Shown here one piece after another: positions 1 through 7,173 of a DNA stretch of 64,000 bases. The first letter of the stretch is position 1. Each line of letters begins with the position of its first letter. The stretch lies in the IMG/VR virus record IMGVR_UViG_3300020171_000019, positions 1 through 64,000 of that record; one strand, given 5' to 3'. The notes beneath the pieces were generated by a model, which saw nothing but the letters and a program-made list of their open reading frames with translations, ran no database searches and had not been told where the DNA came from. This stretch comes from a virus. The position numbers and the translations under genes are program-made.

Positions 1-2
1 AG

Positions 3-101
3 ACCATTCTACATATCGACGCAGGAGAGATATCTGAAGCAATAACTGCAGTCAGGACGATCAAGGATCTTGGCACAGCAATGGAATGGTGGTTGCTATG
101 A
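3..101 (+). CDS. 3' end of an unidentified protein (truncated by window start)
   Basis: An open frame enters from the window edge and ends with TGA at 99-101, overlapping the ATG of the next gene (ATGA). About 32 residues are visible, including LHIDAGEISEA and AMEWWLL. They look helical and carry no recognisable motif. The overlap places it in the same operon as the small genes that follow. Function unknown. Confidence 0.5.
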   Translation, partial: TILHIDAGEISEAITAVRTIKDLGTAMEWWLL

Positions 102-334
102 GCATCTACCAGAAGTGTCCAGTATGCGACGGAACGGGGCTTGTATCAAGACCACCGAATGTTGCCGGGGATGTGTTGGTGTGGACTGACAACAAGACAG
201 GACCGTATCCCTGCAAGACGTGCTTGGGAACTGGAATCATCAAGGCACCGGAAGAGGTGCCACGGGAGAGCAGTGCAATCCTGACTGACATAATGGAGCA
301 GTCCAGCACAGGAGGTCGACAGTGTTCAGTATAG
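98..334 (+). CDS. small DnaJ-type zinc-binding protein
   Basis: 78-aa protein starting at the ATG that overlaps the upstream stop. It holds two CxxCxGxG-type motifs, CPVCDGTG near residues 7-14 and CKTCLGTG near residues 39-46. This is the zinc-binding signature of the DnaJ central domain. Two such motifs are enough to coordinate one zinc ion, so it is probably a stand-alone zinc ribbon of the kind common in phage early regions. No J domain is present and its partner cannot be inferred. An in-frame ATG at 86 is a possible but less coupled start. Confidence 0.65.
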   Translation: MSIYQKCPVCDGTGLVSRPPNVAGDVLVWTDNKTGPYPCKTCLGTGIIKAPEEVPRESSAILTDIMEQSSTGGRQCSV

Positions 335-513
335 GCGGCGACATGGTGGGATGGGACATCCCTAATGAGTACGAGACACAAGCAGAAGCAGAGGCAGTGG
401 CTATCATAGGGACTGAGGATGATAGCGTATGGTCTGTTTACTGTTGTGGCTATGACGACCTGGGAGACTATTCGACAGAAGTGCTTGCTCGGAAGTGCGT
501 GGCGCTCGCGTGA
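322..513 (+). CDS. unknown small phage protein, shortened paralogue of the next gene
   Basis: GTG start at 322 preceded by GGAGG at 311-315. The 63-aa product resembles the following protein: both begin MFS and share YETQAEAE/YDTLAGAE, DDSVWSV/DDSVWAV and KCVALA/ECVALA. At the point where the paralogue reads ALAWEGGLYRR, this gene reads ALA, TGA, then KGGLYRR in the same frame. The protein therefore seems to have been shortened by a TGG-to-TGA type change. Function unknown. Confidence 0.55.
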   Translation: MFSIGGDMVGWDIPNEYETQAEAEAVAIIGTEDDSVWSVYCCGYDDLGDYSTEVLARKCVALA

Positions 514-539
514 AAAGGCGGACTTTACAGGAGGGTGCA

Positions 540-1007
540 ATGTTTAGTGTGACCAGTCGTCTTGCGAAACGACACACGGTAGGCGAGTACGACACCCTTG
601 CAGGGGCCGAAAAGGTGGCGGTTTCTGGCAGTCTGGTCTCTATCCGTATTGATGATAGCGTATGGGCTGTCATTCATGACGACACAGAGGAATGCGTAGC
701 ACTGGCATGGGAGGGTGGCCTTTATAGGCGGATCACATATACCGAAGATTGCGTAACGGTTGCGCCTCGATCAAGGTGTATTTGTTGTGGTGGGGATGCG
801 GGGTGGAAAGAGTTCTGTCCGTGTTGTGCAGATGCGAAGGAAGGGGCGAAAACGGAATCTCGCACATTAGGGGAGACGGGATTTTGGGATGTCTTAGTGC
901 GCCGGGAGAAAGCGCTGAGAGATCACCTGGTTTCGTGCCACGAGGGAACAAAGGAGAGAGAGGCCACAATGCAAATAATAGACGAGCACAACCTTGCAAG
1001 ATACTGA
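540..1007 (+). CDS. unknown phage protein with C-terminal zinc ribbon
   Basis: 155-aa protein. The start at 540 was chosen because AGGAGGG lies 6 nt upstream. The N-terminal half (about residues 1-65) is the domain shared with the preceding shorter gene. The middle has CICCGGDAGW and CPCCADAK (about residues 79-100), two CxxC pairs expected to bind zinc. The C-terminus is charged and helical. Tandem paralogy with its neighbour is clear; the function is not. Confidence 0.6.
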   Translation: MFSVTSRLAKRHTVGEYDTLAGAEKVAVSGSLVSIRIDDSVWAVIHDDTEECVALAWEGGLYRRITYTEDCVTVAPRSRCICCGGDAGWKEFCPCCADAKEGAKTESRTLGETGFWDVLVRREKALRDHLVSCHEGTKEREATMQIIDEHNLARY

Positions 1008-1053
1008 AGCGGATGGTTGCTATTGAGCTGCAGAAACCCACGGAGGTCGAGGA

Positions 1054-1284
1054 ATGATGCTGATCAGAGTAGGTGAACGGATCATCAACGGGGAATTGAT
1101 CGAGACTGCAGAGAAATCCGTGGACCTTCCAAACCAACACGGATATAAGAAGACGATAGTTCAGCTTTGCATGACCAACAACCCCCACGCCAACTATTTG
1201 GAGTTTGATGGTAAGGAAGCAGAGGATCTCTGGAAGATACTGGACGCAGAAGTGACGATGAGGACACCAGGAAGCGAGGGGTGA
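1054..1284 (+). CDS. unknown small protein, paralogue of next gene
   Basis: 76 aa, beginning at ATG 1054 (a second ATG at 1057 is possible) behind GGAGG at 1042-1046. The opening MLIRVGERIINGELIETA and the later FDGKEAEDLWKIL match the pattern of the next protein (MALIKIGNGIFNTHHIAHAM and VGDDAKAAWQALL). The two are therefore diverged tandem duplicates. A short beta-rich N-terminal half followed by a helix is suggested. Function unknown. Confidence 0.6.
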   Translation: MMLIRVGERIINGELIETAEKSVDLPNQHGYKKTIVQLCMTNNPHANYLEFDGKEAEDLWKILDAEVTMRTPGSEG

Positions 1285-1285
1285 C

Positions 1286-1558
1286 ATGGCGCTAATCAAG
1301 ATCGGGAATGGGATTTTCAACACACACCATATCGCACATGCGATGGCGGTGCCAAGTGAAGATGACGTCCAGGAGGTCATTGCCTTAAACAGCCGTGGCG
1401 ATAGATACAAGTTCGTGGGGGACGACGCCAAGGCTGCATGGCAGGCGCTCCTGGGGTTTAGCCTGGATACTGGCATTACCCCGGCAACCGCATGTGAACA
1501 GCACATAACCGAGAGCATAACAGACAAGCGCGACAAGGAGACATCCCAATGCCAATGA
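1286..1558 (+). CDS. unknown small protein, paralogue of preceding gene
   Basis: 90 aa starting one base after the preceding stop. The N-terminal about 55 residues match the 1054 gene. The C-terminal 40 residues are encoded inside a 131-bp direct repeat that recurs 407 bp downstream without its gene body. Its stop overlaps an ATG at 1549 that would have been the start of the gene now beginning at 1956 before the repeat-bounded insertion. Function unknown. Confidence 0.6.
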   Translation: MALIKIGNGIFNTHHIAHAMAVPSEDDVQEVIALNSRGDRYKFVGDDAKAAWQALLGFSLDTGITPATACEQHITESITDKRDKETSQCQ

Positions 1559-1572
1559 CACGGTTGTCCACA
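1442..1572 (+). repeat. 131-bp direct repeat, copy 1
   Basis: Matches 1849-1979 at 130 of 131 positions (C at 1470 versus T at 1877). It contains the 3' end of the 1286 gene and an orphan copy of the start of the 1956 gene. The repeats flank a single small gene (1584-1820). Confidence 0.95.
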
Positions 1573-1583
1573 AGGGGGTCAAG

Positions 1584-1820
1584 ATGCACTACATCTTTAG
1601 TGAGAACATGGCTGCCATGATTGAGCGGTCTGTCGGTATTTCTTTGGGAGACCTTCGTGAAAAGGAATTAGACGAAATTCACCGCTCAATAGAGAAAAAG
1701 GTTGGCCACAAACTCAAACTTGGGTTTTCGCCAGGTCATATAGGGCGAGTAAATGTTCTTATTCAACAGGATCGTATCATTTGGCGAGAGGAAATTGAGC
1801 GTCTTTGGCAAAGAGTATGA
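1584..1820 (+). CDS. unknown small protein located between direct repeats
   Basis: 78 aa with a purine-rich AGGGGG sequence before ATG 1584. It is mostly helical and charged (for example EKELDEIHRSIEKKVGHKL) with no cysteines and no known motif. It lies between the two 131-bp direct repeats, so it looks like a recently inserted cargo gene, or a unit left over from a tandem duplication. Function unknown. Confidence 0.5.
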   Translation: MHYIFSENMAAMIERSVGISLGDLREKELDEIHRSIEKKVGHKLKLGFSPGHIGRVNVLIQQDRIIWREEIERLWQRV

Positions 1821-1848
1821 CTGTAGGGCACGACCCGTTTCTGTCTGA

Positions 1849-1979
1849 CAGGCGCTCCTGGGGTTTAGCCTGGATATTGGCATTACCCCGGCAACCGCAT
1901 GTGAACAGCACATAACCGAGAGCATAACAGACAAGCGCGACAAGGAGACATCCCAATGCCAATGACACGGTTGTCCACA
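1849..1979 (+). repeat. 131-bp direct repeat, copy 2
   Basis: Second copy of 1442-1572. Here it carries an orphan 3' end of the 1286 gene and the true start codon (ATG 1956) of the peptidoglycan-binding gene. Confidence 0.95.
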
Positions 1980-2753
1980 TTTCCTGTTCTTCAGCCACAA
2001 GACCCAATTGAACAGGCTCTGAGTTCTTGGATTTTCGATAGCCACAATTGGGTGGAGAAGTATTCGGGATACTTTGAGTGCCAATGGTGCAAGACATTCC
2101 ACACGGGCATGCAAGGAATCTCACTTGACTATCCACTATGCCCAGGAAATCCGGCGATGAAGTCACTACGGATGCTTATCAACAAGGAAGCGTTCGTAAT
2201 GAACGAACTGCGCACCTTGCGGCTGGGGGATACCGGGCACCAAGTGTCATTCCTCCAGTCCCTGCTGGGCTCTCCACCGTCAGGCATCTATGGCCCCCAA
2301 ACAATGAGGCAGGTCGAGAGCTTTCAGGCTGCTCACGGACTGGCTATAGACGGGGTGGTTGGCGAGAATACGTGGAAGGAATTACTGCGGGTGACCAGAA
2401 CAAGAGAGATGTCAGGTGCGAGCAGAGACCAGGTTATGACCGATCGTGGTACCACCAAGGCCACAGAAAGCGGTCCAGCACTCACATGCATAAGGCCGCC
2501 GACCGACATGGAAATGAAGGACTGGATCGACAAGGCATCGTATCAGGAGTTGCTTGCGGCATGGCGATACGAGGAAGACGGATCTCCATGGTTGCAGAGA
2601 GAAACTGGACGTCACCTTAAGGAACGGATGGATGCGCTACGGAGGTCACTGTCTGTAGACGAGAAGATACGCATCAGCAAGGCGCCGTTGGGCGACACAG
2701 ATCGCGCTGTCTATAGACGAGAGTATACGCATCAGCAAGGTGCCGTTGGATAG
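1956..2753 (+). CDS. peptidoglycan-binding-domain protein with C-terminal phage WRxExxGSP domain
   Basis: 265 aa. About residues 85-145 form a PG_binding_1 domain: LRLGDTGHQVSFLQSLLG, IYGPQTMRQVESFQ and IDGVVGENTWKELL, the repeat pattern of peptidoglycan-binding helices. The N-terminal region has cysteines (CQWCKTFH). About residues 188-245 are a second domain (MKDWIDKASYQELLAAWR, GSPWLQ) that recurs as a stand-alone protein in the next gene. The very C-terminus is out of frame because of a 58-bp tandem duplication. No catalytic domain is visible, so it probably binds cell wall rather than cuts it. Confidence 0.7.
   Translation: MPMTRLSTFPVLQPQDPIEQALSSWIFDSHNWVEKYSGYFECQWCKTFHTGMQGISLDYPLCPGNPAMKSLRMLINKEAFVMNELRTLRLGDTGHQVSFLQSLLGSPPSGIYGPQTMRQVESFQAAHGLAIDGVVGENTWKELLRVTRTREMSGASRDQVMTDRGTTKATESGPALTCIRPPTDMEMKDWIDKASYQELLAAWRYEEDGSPWLQRETGRHLKERMDALRRSLSVDEKIRISKAPLGDTDRAVYRREYTHQQGAVG
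2649..2750 (+). repeat. 58-bp-period imperfect tandem repeat
   Basis: The stretch from 2649 (CTGTCTGTAGACGAG) recurs from 2707 (CTGTCTATAGACGAG) and both copies run on through GCATCAGCAAGG. The 58-bp period is not a multiple of three, so the second copy is read in a different frame and alters the C-terminus of the 1956 gene. Confidence 0.8.
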
Positions 2754-2783
2754 TAACCGGAGGGTCACAAAGGAGACATCACC

Positions 2784-2996
2784 ATGACCGACCTGGAGAT
2801 GATGGACTGGATCGACAAGGCATCGTATCAGGAGCTGCTTGAGAAGTGGAGACATTGCGAAGCGGGTTCTCCGTGGTTCCAGGGGGAGGTTGGCTTTCGC
2901 TTCAGGGACAGGATGATCGTCGTCAGAGCGACACTGCCTTTTGCGGAGAGGGTGCGTATCAGCAAGGCAGCGGGATGGGAAGGGAGGGATACGTGA
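2784..2996 (+). CDS. small phage WRxExxGSP-domain protein
   Basis: 70 aa starting at ATG 2784 behind a purine-rich AAAGGAG. It matches the C-terminal domain of the 1956 gene almost motif by motif: MDWIDKASYQELLEKWR, AGSPWFQGEVG, RVRISKA. Short proteins with this WR..E.GSPxFQG arrangement recur in phage early regions. Their function is not known to me. The duplication suggests the domain was copied onto the end of the peptidoglycan-binding protein or split off from it. Confidence 0.65.
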   Translation: MTDLEMMDWIDKASYQELLEKWRHCEAGSPWFQGEVGFRFRDRMIVVRATLPFAERVRISKAAGWEGRDT

Positions 2997-3022
2997 CCGA
3001 CAAGGAACGACCACTATATTTA

Positions 3023-3063
3023 GCGCAGGGGACTGTCGGGTTTAGCCGACAGAGGAATGCGCC
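3023..3063 (+). repeat. IS200/IS605 left-end hairpin, copy A
   Basis: Contains CTGTCGGGTTTAGCCGACAG, a perfect 8-bp palindromic stem with a 4-nt loop, and an outer GCGC...GCGC arrangement. All 41 bases are identical to the reverse complement of 18272-18312. Confidence 0.85.
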
Positions 3064-3092
3064 GCCTCCTTTCTACTGTTAACAGATTTAAC

Positions 3093-3121
3093 TTGACAAA
3101 CACCCTATACGAGTGTATATT
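3093..3121 (+). promoter_or_regulatory. sigma70-type promoter for tnpB copy A
   Basis: TTGACA at 3093-3098, 17-bp spacer, TATATT at 3116-3121. The ATG at 3128 starts 6 nt after the -10 box, so the predicted transcript would begin at or next to the start codon. Confidence 0.75.
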
Positions 3122-3127
3122 GTTTGT

Positions 3128-4351
3128 ATGGAGATTACTCGCACCACAAGACTTAGGGTTGATCTGACGTTCGACGTTGCTGAACGAACGGTTTTGGCAT
3201 GGACTGAGGCTTGTAACTACATCAGCCAAGTCGCCTTTGACCATGATCGAATGGCTAATTCGATCCGCCTGCACCGGTTGGTTTATTACGATGTCCGTGA
3301 GCAATTCGGGCTGTCGTCCCAGATTACAGCCAATGCTATCCGCTGGGTTGCAAGCAAATACCTGGCCCTTTACAAGTCCAAGAAATGCCCGAAGACGCCC
3401 ATTCGATTTCGGATGAATGCGGTCGTTTTGCAAGGCGGTGTTCGTGGCCGAGATTTCTCCTTTCTGGGTCGTGGGTTAAGCATCAGCACTATGGACGGAC
3501 GTATCAAGGGCATTGGATTTCGCGGAGAACCCAGGCTTACCGAGTATCTGACGGACTGGCAACTCGGTGATGCTCGTCTTTTCGTGAGAAAACATAAGGT
3601 CTACCTGGCTGTCTCGTTCACGAAGAATGTCCAGACAGTTCACCTTCCCAACGATGCTGTTGTTGGGGTTGACCGAGGAATCAACTGCCTTGCCGTAGTC
3701 ACCGACGGCCAGAAACAACAGTTCTTCGGTGGCGGATACACCAAGCATGTGCATCGTCGTTACGCCCTCATTCGCGCCAATCTCCAACGGAAAAAGACAG
3801 AGCATCCGACTCGCAGTATCCGTCGAGTGATCAAACTGCTGTCCGGACGAGAAGCACGATTCACCCGCAACACTAATCACGTCGTAAGCAAGCAGATCAT
3901 TACGTTCGCTGCACAAACCGGGAACCCCACGATTGCACTGGAAGACCTCAATGGCATCCGCAACGGGCGTCGATTCCGGAAAGCACAACGCACCGACCTT
4001 AACCGATGGAGCTTTGCTCAACTGGAGTTCTTCATCCGGTATAAGGCCGAAGCCCTCGGGTTCGAGGTTGTTGGCGTTGACCCGAAGAACACCAGTAAGG
4101 GATGCTCTCGGTGCGGCTATGTTGATGATCGGAATCGCCGCTTGTTGAGTTTCTGCTGCCATGCTTGTGGTCTCCAATTGCACTCTGATCTTAACGCCTC
4201 TCGTAATATCCGACTGAGAGGTATCCTGGCTCGGCAAGTCCTGGGTCAGGTTGGGCCGCCGTCAATCGGCCCCGAAGCACGACTCGATGACTCCGGCTCG
4301 AAACCGGACGAGGGGACGGGCAAGCTGCCTGCTTTAGCTGGCAGTAATTGA
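3128..4351 (+). CDS. tnpB: TnpB, RNA-guided nuclease of IS200/IS605 family
   Basis: 407 aa, full length for the family. The RuvC active site is intact: GVDRGI (Asp near residue 182), LEDLNG (Glu near 272) and SDLNASRN (Asp near 354). Between the last two lies a CSRCG...CCHACG zinc finger. By family knowledge TnpB uses an omegaRNA encoded at its own 3' end to cut matching DNA, which favours retention of the element. ATG 3128 is preferred over an in-frame GTG at 3113, which overlaps the promoter -10 box. Confidence 0.88.
   Translation: MEITRTTRLRVDLTFDVAERTVLAWTEACNYISQVAFDHDRMANSIRLHRLVYYDVREQFGLSSQITANAIRWVASKYLALYKSKKCPKTPIRFRMNAVVLQGGVRGRDFSFLGRGLSISTMDGRIKGIGFRGEPRLTEYLTDWQLGDARLFVRKHKVYLAVSFTKNVQTVHLPNDAVVGVDRGINCLAVVTDGQKQQFFGGGYTKHVHRRYALIRANLQRKKTEHPTRSIRRVIKLLSGREARFTRNTNHVVSKQIITFAAQTGNPTIALEDLNGIRNGRRFRKAQRTDLNRWSFAQLEFFIRYKAEALGFEVVGVDPKNTSKGCSRCGYVDDRNRRLLSFCCHACGLQLHSDLNASRNIRLRGILARQVLGQVGPPSIGPEARLDDSGSKPDEGTGKLPALAGSN
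4325..4344 (+). other. right-end hairpin / probable omegaRNA scaffold of copy A
   Basis: CTGCC, a 10-nt loop containing TGCTTTAGCT, then GGCAG. It sits over the last codons of tnpB, where IS605-type elements place the right-end hairpin and the omegaRNA scaffold. The guide would be the sequence immediately beyond the element end. Confidence 0.5.
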
Positions 4352-4403
4352 CCCTTTGACGAGGATAGAGTGGTGGTCTCGACATAGACGAATTGAGGCG
4401 AAA

Positions 4404-4832
4404 ATGAGCGACAAGGAAAAACAAGTTGAAATAATAAAGTCGGTTAGGTTGATCGAACAGGCGGCACACAAGGTGAGGTGCTGTGTCAACGAGGACAGTA
4501 CCGAAGGAGCCGAAGACAAGATGCACGATCTGGTGGCTCTGGCAATAGAGGTCGGGCGGATTTATGCGGAACCGCAAGAATTGGAGATACGACCGGAAGT
4601 CATGTCATTTGCTCGACAGATGGAAGAGCGACTGAGAGCAAACGACCACAAAGGGGGGTGGCAGGACATGACCCCGGGTGATCTTATTCGCCGTCTGGAC
4701 GATGAGTTTTTTGAGTTATGGGCGGAAATCGACAACAAGGCAAGCGCGGAGCGGATTGTGGGCGAGTGCGCTGATGTTGCGAATTTTTGCATGATGCTGG
4801 CAGACAACATTGGGCACGGGAGAGGGCGGTGA
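4404..4832 (+). CDS. MazG-like nucleotide pyrophosphohydrolase
   Basis: 142 aa from ATG 4404. The C-terminal half has the phage-type signature FARQMEERLRANDHKGGW, followed by EFFELWAEI and ECADVANFCMM. This gives the ExxE...ExxD metal-binding pattern of the MazG/all-alpha NTP-pyrophosphatase fold. Such enzymes hydrolyse (d)NTPs to monophosphates. In phages they are proposed to shape nucleotide pools or (p)ppGpp levels. The N-terminal 65 residues are extra and unassigned. Confidence 0.75.
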   Translation: MSDKEKQVEIIKSVRLIEQAAHKVRCCVNEDSTEGAEDKMHDLVALAIEVGRIYAEPQELEIRPEVMSFARQMEERLRANDHKGGWQDMTPGDLIRRLDDEFFELWAEIDNKASAERIVGECADVANFCMMLADNIGHGRGR

Positions 4833-5368
4833 CGATATTGGAATCTATCATTGGTGCTGCCATGGGGACTGGCATATGGGCAGTGATCCTCTACTTTCTG
4901 TGGGTCTATTGTAAGCATAGGAGACACAAGGCAGGTCGAGGGCGAAGATGTTTCAACGATGGAAAGAAAGACGGAAGACAGAGAAAGCGCAAGCTAATCC
5001 ACGCAAGCAGCCCCGGAGGGAGCATAATGAAAACCATTCTAATAATATTGTTTCTTGCAGGAGCTGATGTGTCAGCAAATGAGCAGGTTCTTTTGAGCAA
5101 CAACTATGAAGCAGGGGAAATAGATAGCATGCTGATGGACATAGAACCAATAAAGCCCAACTATAATTGGCGCATCATGCCGAGTATCCCAGACAGCACC
5201 CAATGCTTATTATGCGAAAAGCGGTTCGCTGCTTCTTCTGGGATGCTCCTTGTGTTCCCGGTACTGAAAGGATCACCAGCAGCTTGTTTCAAATGTTTGT
5301 TTCGTCGTGTTACTGGCAAAGATATTGATTGGAGTGATGAGACAAAAGCCAGATGGAAGTTGAAGTAA
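4829..5368 (+). CDS. membrane/secreted small protein with CxxC zinc motif (possible internal start)
   Basis: The GTG at 4829 overlaps the upstream stop (GTGA) and opens a frame with one transmembrane segment (ILESIIGAAMGTGIWAVILY region) and a basic stretch. At 5027 an in-frame ATG sits behind GGAGGG. It begins a second hydrophobic segment, MKTILIILFLAGADVSA, that reads as a signal peptide. The 113-aa remainder has CLLCEKRF and CFKCLFRR. Either one 179-aa protein is made or, more likely, two products start at 4829 and 5027. Function unknown. Confidence 0.5.
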   Translation: MTILESIIGAAMGTGIWAVILYFLWVYCKHRRHKAGRGRRCFNDGKKDGRQRKRKLIHASSPGGSIMKTILIILFLAGADVSANEQVLLSNNYEAGEIDSMLMDIEPIKPNYNWRIMPSIPDSTQCLLCEKRFAASSGMLLVFPVLKGSPAACFKCLFRRVTGKDIDWSDETKARWKLK

Positions 5369-5513
5369 CAGAACACAACAGAGCAAGGCGCGAACGCAAT
5401 TCCGGTGCTGCGAGTGTCGGGAGGAAATTGAAAGTGGGGCGGAATACATGTACAGTTCTGGGATTTGGAACGGGCAGGGGACGTCGTATAAGACCTGCGT
5501 AATGTTGCCATAA
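5364..5513 (+). pseudogene. remnant of a CCEC zinc-binding phage protein
   Basis: This 50-codon open stretch has no ATG, GTG or TTG near its beginning. It translates to RCCECREEIESG and YMYSSGIWNGQGTSYKTC, closely matching HKCCECGGGIAVG and SYASGVWEGQGESYKTC in the intact gene at 5804. It ends after the first half of that protein. It is therefore a 5'- and 3'-truncated duplicate. Confidence 0.7.
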
Positions 5514-5526
5514 ATGGAGACGGTGT

Positions 5527-5754
5527 ATGACTGACGAAGAGAGACTTGAAGGGATTCAGCATCACATATGGATAGCATTAGCAGATATGATCCACATGGA
5601 GGAACCCTACCACACTCTCCCCCTTATGAGCATCCTTCAGATAGCACAGGGGGAAGCGAGAGTTCTCAAGGCCAAGTTGGAGGAGATGGAATTACTTCAG
5701 TATAAGGATGAGCAAGTGTCCAGTGATAATCAAACAAAAGTCTTGACAATTTGA
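5527..5754 (+). CDS. unknown helical small protein
   Basis: 75 aa beginning at ATG 5527, 4 nt after a GGAGACGG sequence. The second half (QIAQGEARVLKAKLEEMELL) is likely coiled coil. No cysteines and no family recognised. Its last codons overlap the promoter at 5743-5771. Confidence 0.5.
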   Translation: MTDEERLEGIQHHIWIALADMIHMEEPYHTLPLMSILQIAQGEARVLKAKLEEMELLQYKDEQVSSDNQTKVLTI

Positions 5755-5771
5755 CAGAAGTGTATTATATT
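5743..5771 (+). promoter_or_regulatory. sigma70-type promoter with nearly leaderless 8-aa ORF
   Basis: TTGACA 5743-5748, 17-bp spacer, TATATT 5766-5771. A second TTGACA sits at 5751. The first ATG, at 5778, is 6 nt past the -10 box and opens an 8-codon frame (MGYWTRVW) whose TGA overlaps the ATG of the next gene at 5804. The ten bases after the -10 box match those of the tnpB promoter at 3093. Confidence 0.65.
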
Positions 5772-5803
5772 GTTTGTATGGGTTATTGGACGAGGGTTTG
5801 GTG

Positions 5804-6145
5804 ATGATCGGTGAAATGCCAGAGGCCTACAAAGAGAAGGACAGGATAGCGCGAAAGCCTCACAAGTGCTGCGAGTGCGGAGGGGGAATCGCAGTCGGCC
5901 AGATCTACTCGTATGCTTCCGGGGTGTGGGAGGGGCAAGGAGAGTCATACAAAACGTGCAAGCCATGTCATTCGATGCGCAGCCTGGTTTGTAGCTGGAG
6001 CTGGGTAGACGAGTATCCTCCATTCGGGGAACTGATAGAGTGGGCTACTGAGACGGTCAAGGACGACAAGACATCAAAGGCCATGGTTGAGGAATGGCTT
6101 CAAGGGCAAGAAAAGAAAAAGGGGCTGAAAGATGGCAAAGATTGA
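5804..6145 (+). CDS. phage zinc-binding protein (CCEC/CKPC)
   Basis: 113 aa; ATG 5804 overlaps the stop of the 8-codon leader. It has HKCCECGGGIAVGQ and TCKPCHSM, a four-cysteine zinc ribbon, with SGVWEGQGESYKTC between them. Proteins of this layout are frequent in phage early operons and lack a known function. A charged C-terminal helix follows. A broken copy lies at 5364-5513. Confidence 0.65.
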   Translation: MIGEMPEAYKEKDRIARKPHKCCECGGGIAVGQIYSYASGVWEGQGESYKTCKPCHSMRSLVCSWSWVDEYPPFGELIEWATETVKDDKTSKAMVEEWLQGQEKKKGLKDGKD

Positions 6146-6785
6146 GTCCGGTTTCCAGGTGCCAGAAGATCGTAAGTTTCGTATTGTAGCCGACCAGAAG
6201 AAATCAGAGGTAGATCACCCCGACCACTACAACTGGCTCCCAGGCACGGAGTGTATTGACGTGGCCGAGCATTTCAATTTCAACCTCGGTAATGCGGTTA
6301 AGTATATCTGGAGAGTTGAAACTAAGGAAATTTCTGGTGCGCTTGTGGATCTACGAAAGGCGAGATGGTATGTAGATCGGGAGATCAAGCGCATGGAAGC
6401 GGCGATAGCAAGACTGACACCCATAGAGGAAGAAATCCTGGCCTACGAAAAACGACTGAAAGAAGAGGAGATCGAGCTTGATGAGCGGACTGCGACGCTG
6501 GTGCCGACCGAGGAGCAGGCCGTCTCGCTGGCGCGGAAGATGTTGGTCGAATTAGACGATCTGTCATTTACACCGATGTTGGATGATAGAAAAGAATGGA
6601 CTGAGTGGGTTCGGGTCGTTGTGGCAGCGCTCGACATCCACGAAGCAGCAACGTTTGTGGCGGAAAAGATCAGAAGTGGGGGAGGAGAACCAAAGCCTGA
6701 TATGGCGCGATGTCGCCGGAAGGCAGAAATAATAAGAATATTGTGGAGGGAGATGAAGCATGACACCGCTACGACGACAGCCTGA
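6132..6785 (+). CDS. DUF3310-type protein with helical extension
   Basis: 217 aa from ATG 6132, overlapping the previous gene by 14 nt. The N-terminal about 85 residues match the DUF3310 pattern: VDHPDHYNW, IDVAEHFNFNLGNAVKYIWR, DLRKARWYVDREI. This domain is found in many phages and is sometimes called SaV-like. Its activity is unproven. The remaining 130 residues form a charged coiled coil followed by a mixed region with no recognised domain. Confidence 0.75.
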   Translation: MAKIESGFQVPEDRKFRIVADQKKSEVDHPDHYNWLPGTECIDVAEHFNFNLGNAVKYIWRVETKEISGALVDLRKARWYVDREIKRMEAAIARLTPIEEEILAYEKRLKEEEIELDERTATLVPTEEQAVSLARKMLVELDDLSFTPMLDDRKEWTEWVRVVVAALDIHEAATFVAEKIRSGGGEPKPDMARCRRKAEIIRILWREMKHDTATTTA

Positions 6786-6960
6786 CACCGGCACGACAGC
6801 GGAGTATGTCGATTGCGACGGATGGTCGGCAGACTTGGGTTGCAACAAAACGTGCAAGCCGCAGGACTGGAAAGGCCGATACGGGGGCAGGAATCTGTGC
6901 AGTCAATGTGCCAAGAGACGGGATGGCGATAACAGGAATTGGGCGTGGTTGACAAGATGA
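6760..6960 (+). CDS. small zinc-ribbon protein
   Basis: 66 aa starting inside the end of the 6132 gene, with GGAGGGAG about 10 nt upstream. Cysteines at CDGWSADLGCNKTC and LCSQCAK can bind one zinc. Function unknown. Confidence 0.5.
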   Translation: MTPLRRQPDTGTTAEYVDCDGWSADLGCNKTCKPQDWKGRYGGRNLCSQCAKRRDGDNRNWAWLTR

Positions 6961-6984
6961 AGGCGGAGATTAAGGAGGTGCCGA

Positions 6985-7173
6985 GTGATAGAGGATGTGG
7001 TTGTTTGGTTTGTGGTCATGTTCATGGCCGCAGTGGGCGCTTGGCTGATCCGGATGCTTTGGATGGTGGGGAGAAGTGAATCGCATTGCACACTGTATGA
7101 CCTGCGGCCAAGTCAACATCGTCCAGAGGGTAACGACACCGGAGATGAAGGCGGAGATTTAGGAGGTAACTGA
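6985..7173 (+). CDS. small single-pass membrane protein
   Basis: 62 aa from GTG 6985 behind a strong AAGGAGG. A hydrophobic helix (VVVWFVVMFMAAVGAWLIRM) occupies the N-terminus, followed by a polar tail. Two other short frames (6957-7079 and 7076-7162) overlap it. They have weaker start signals and were not preferred. Function unknown. Confidence 0.5.
   Translation: MIEDVVVWFVVMFMAAVGAWLIRMLWMVGRSESHCTLYDLRPSQHRPEGNDTGDEGGDLGGN

Larger units (their letters stand above)
3023..4360 (+). mobile_element. TnpB-only IS200/IS605-type element, copy A
   Basis: The left end is the 41-bp hairpin block at 3023-3063, which is identical in the element at 16.9-18.3 kb. The body is a tnpB gene and the right end holds a hairpin at 4325-4344. 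There is no Y1 transposase (TnpA), so mobility would need TnpA supplied in trans. The outer boundaries are approximate because this family makes no target duplication. Confidence 0.75.

Noticed and set aside
1013-1057. 14-aa ORF with start/stop coupling to the 1054 gene
   Set aside because: Too short and without its own ribosome site; only the overlap supports it.
733-1536. 267-aa minus-strand open frame
   Set aside because: It crosses four plausible + strand genes with ribosome sites and its translation has the uneven composition of a shadow.
6957-7162. Two short cysteine-containing frames (6957-7079 and 7076-7162)
   Set aside because: They overlap the 6985 membrane protein, which has the stronger ribosome site. 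They cannot be excluded but are not supported enough.
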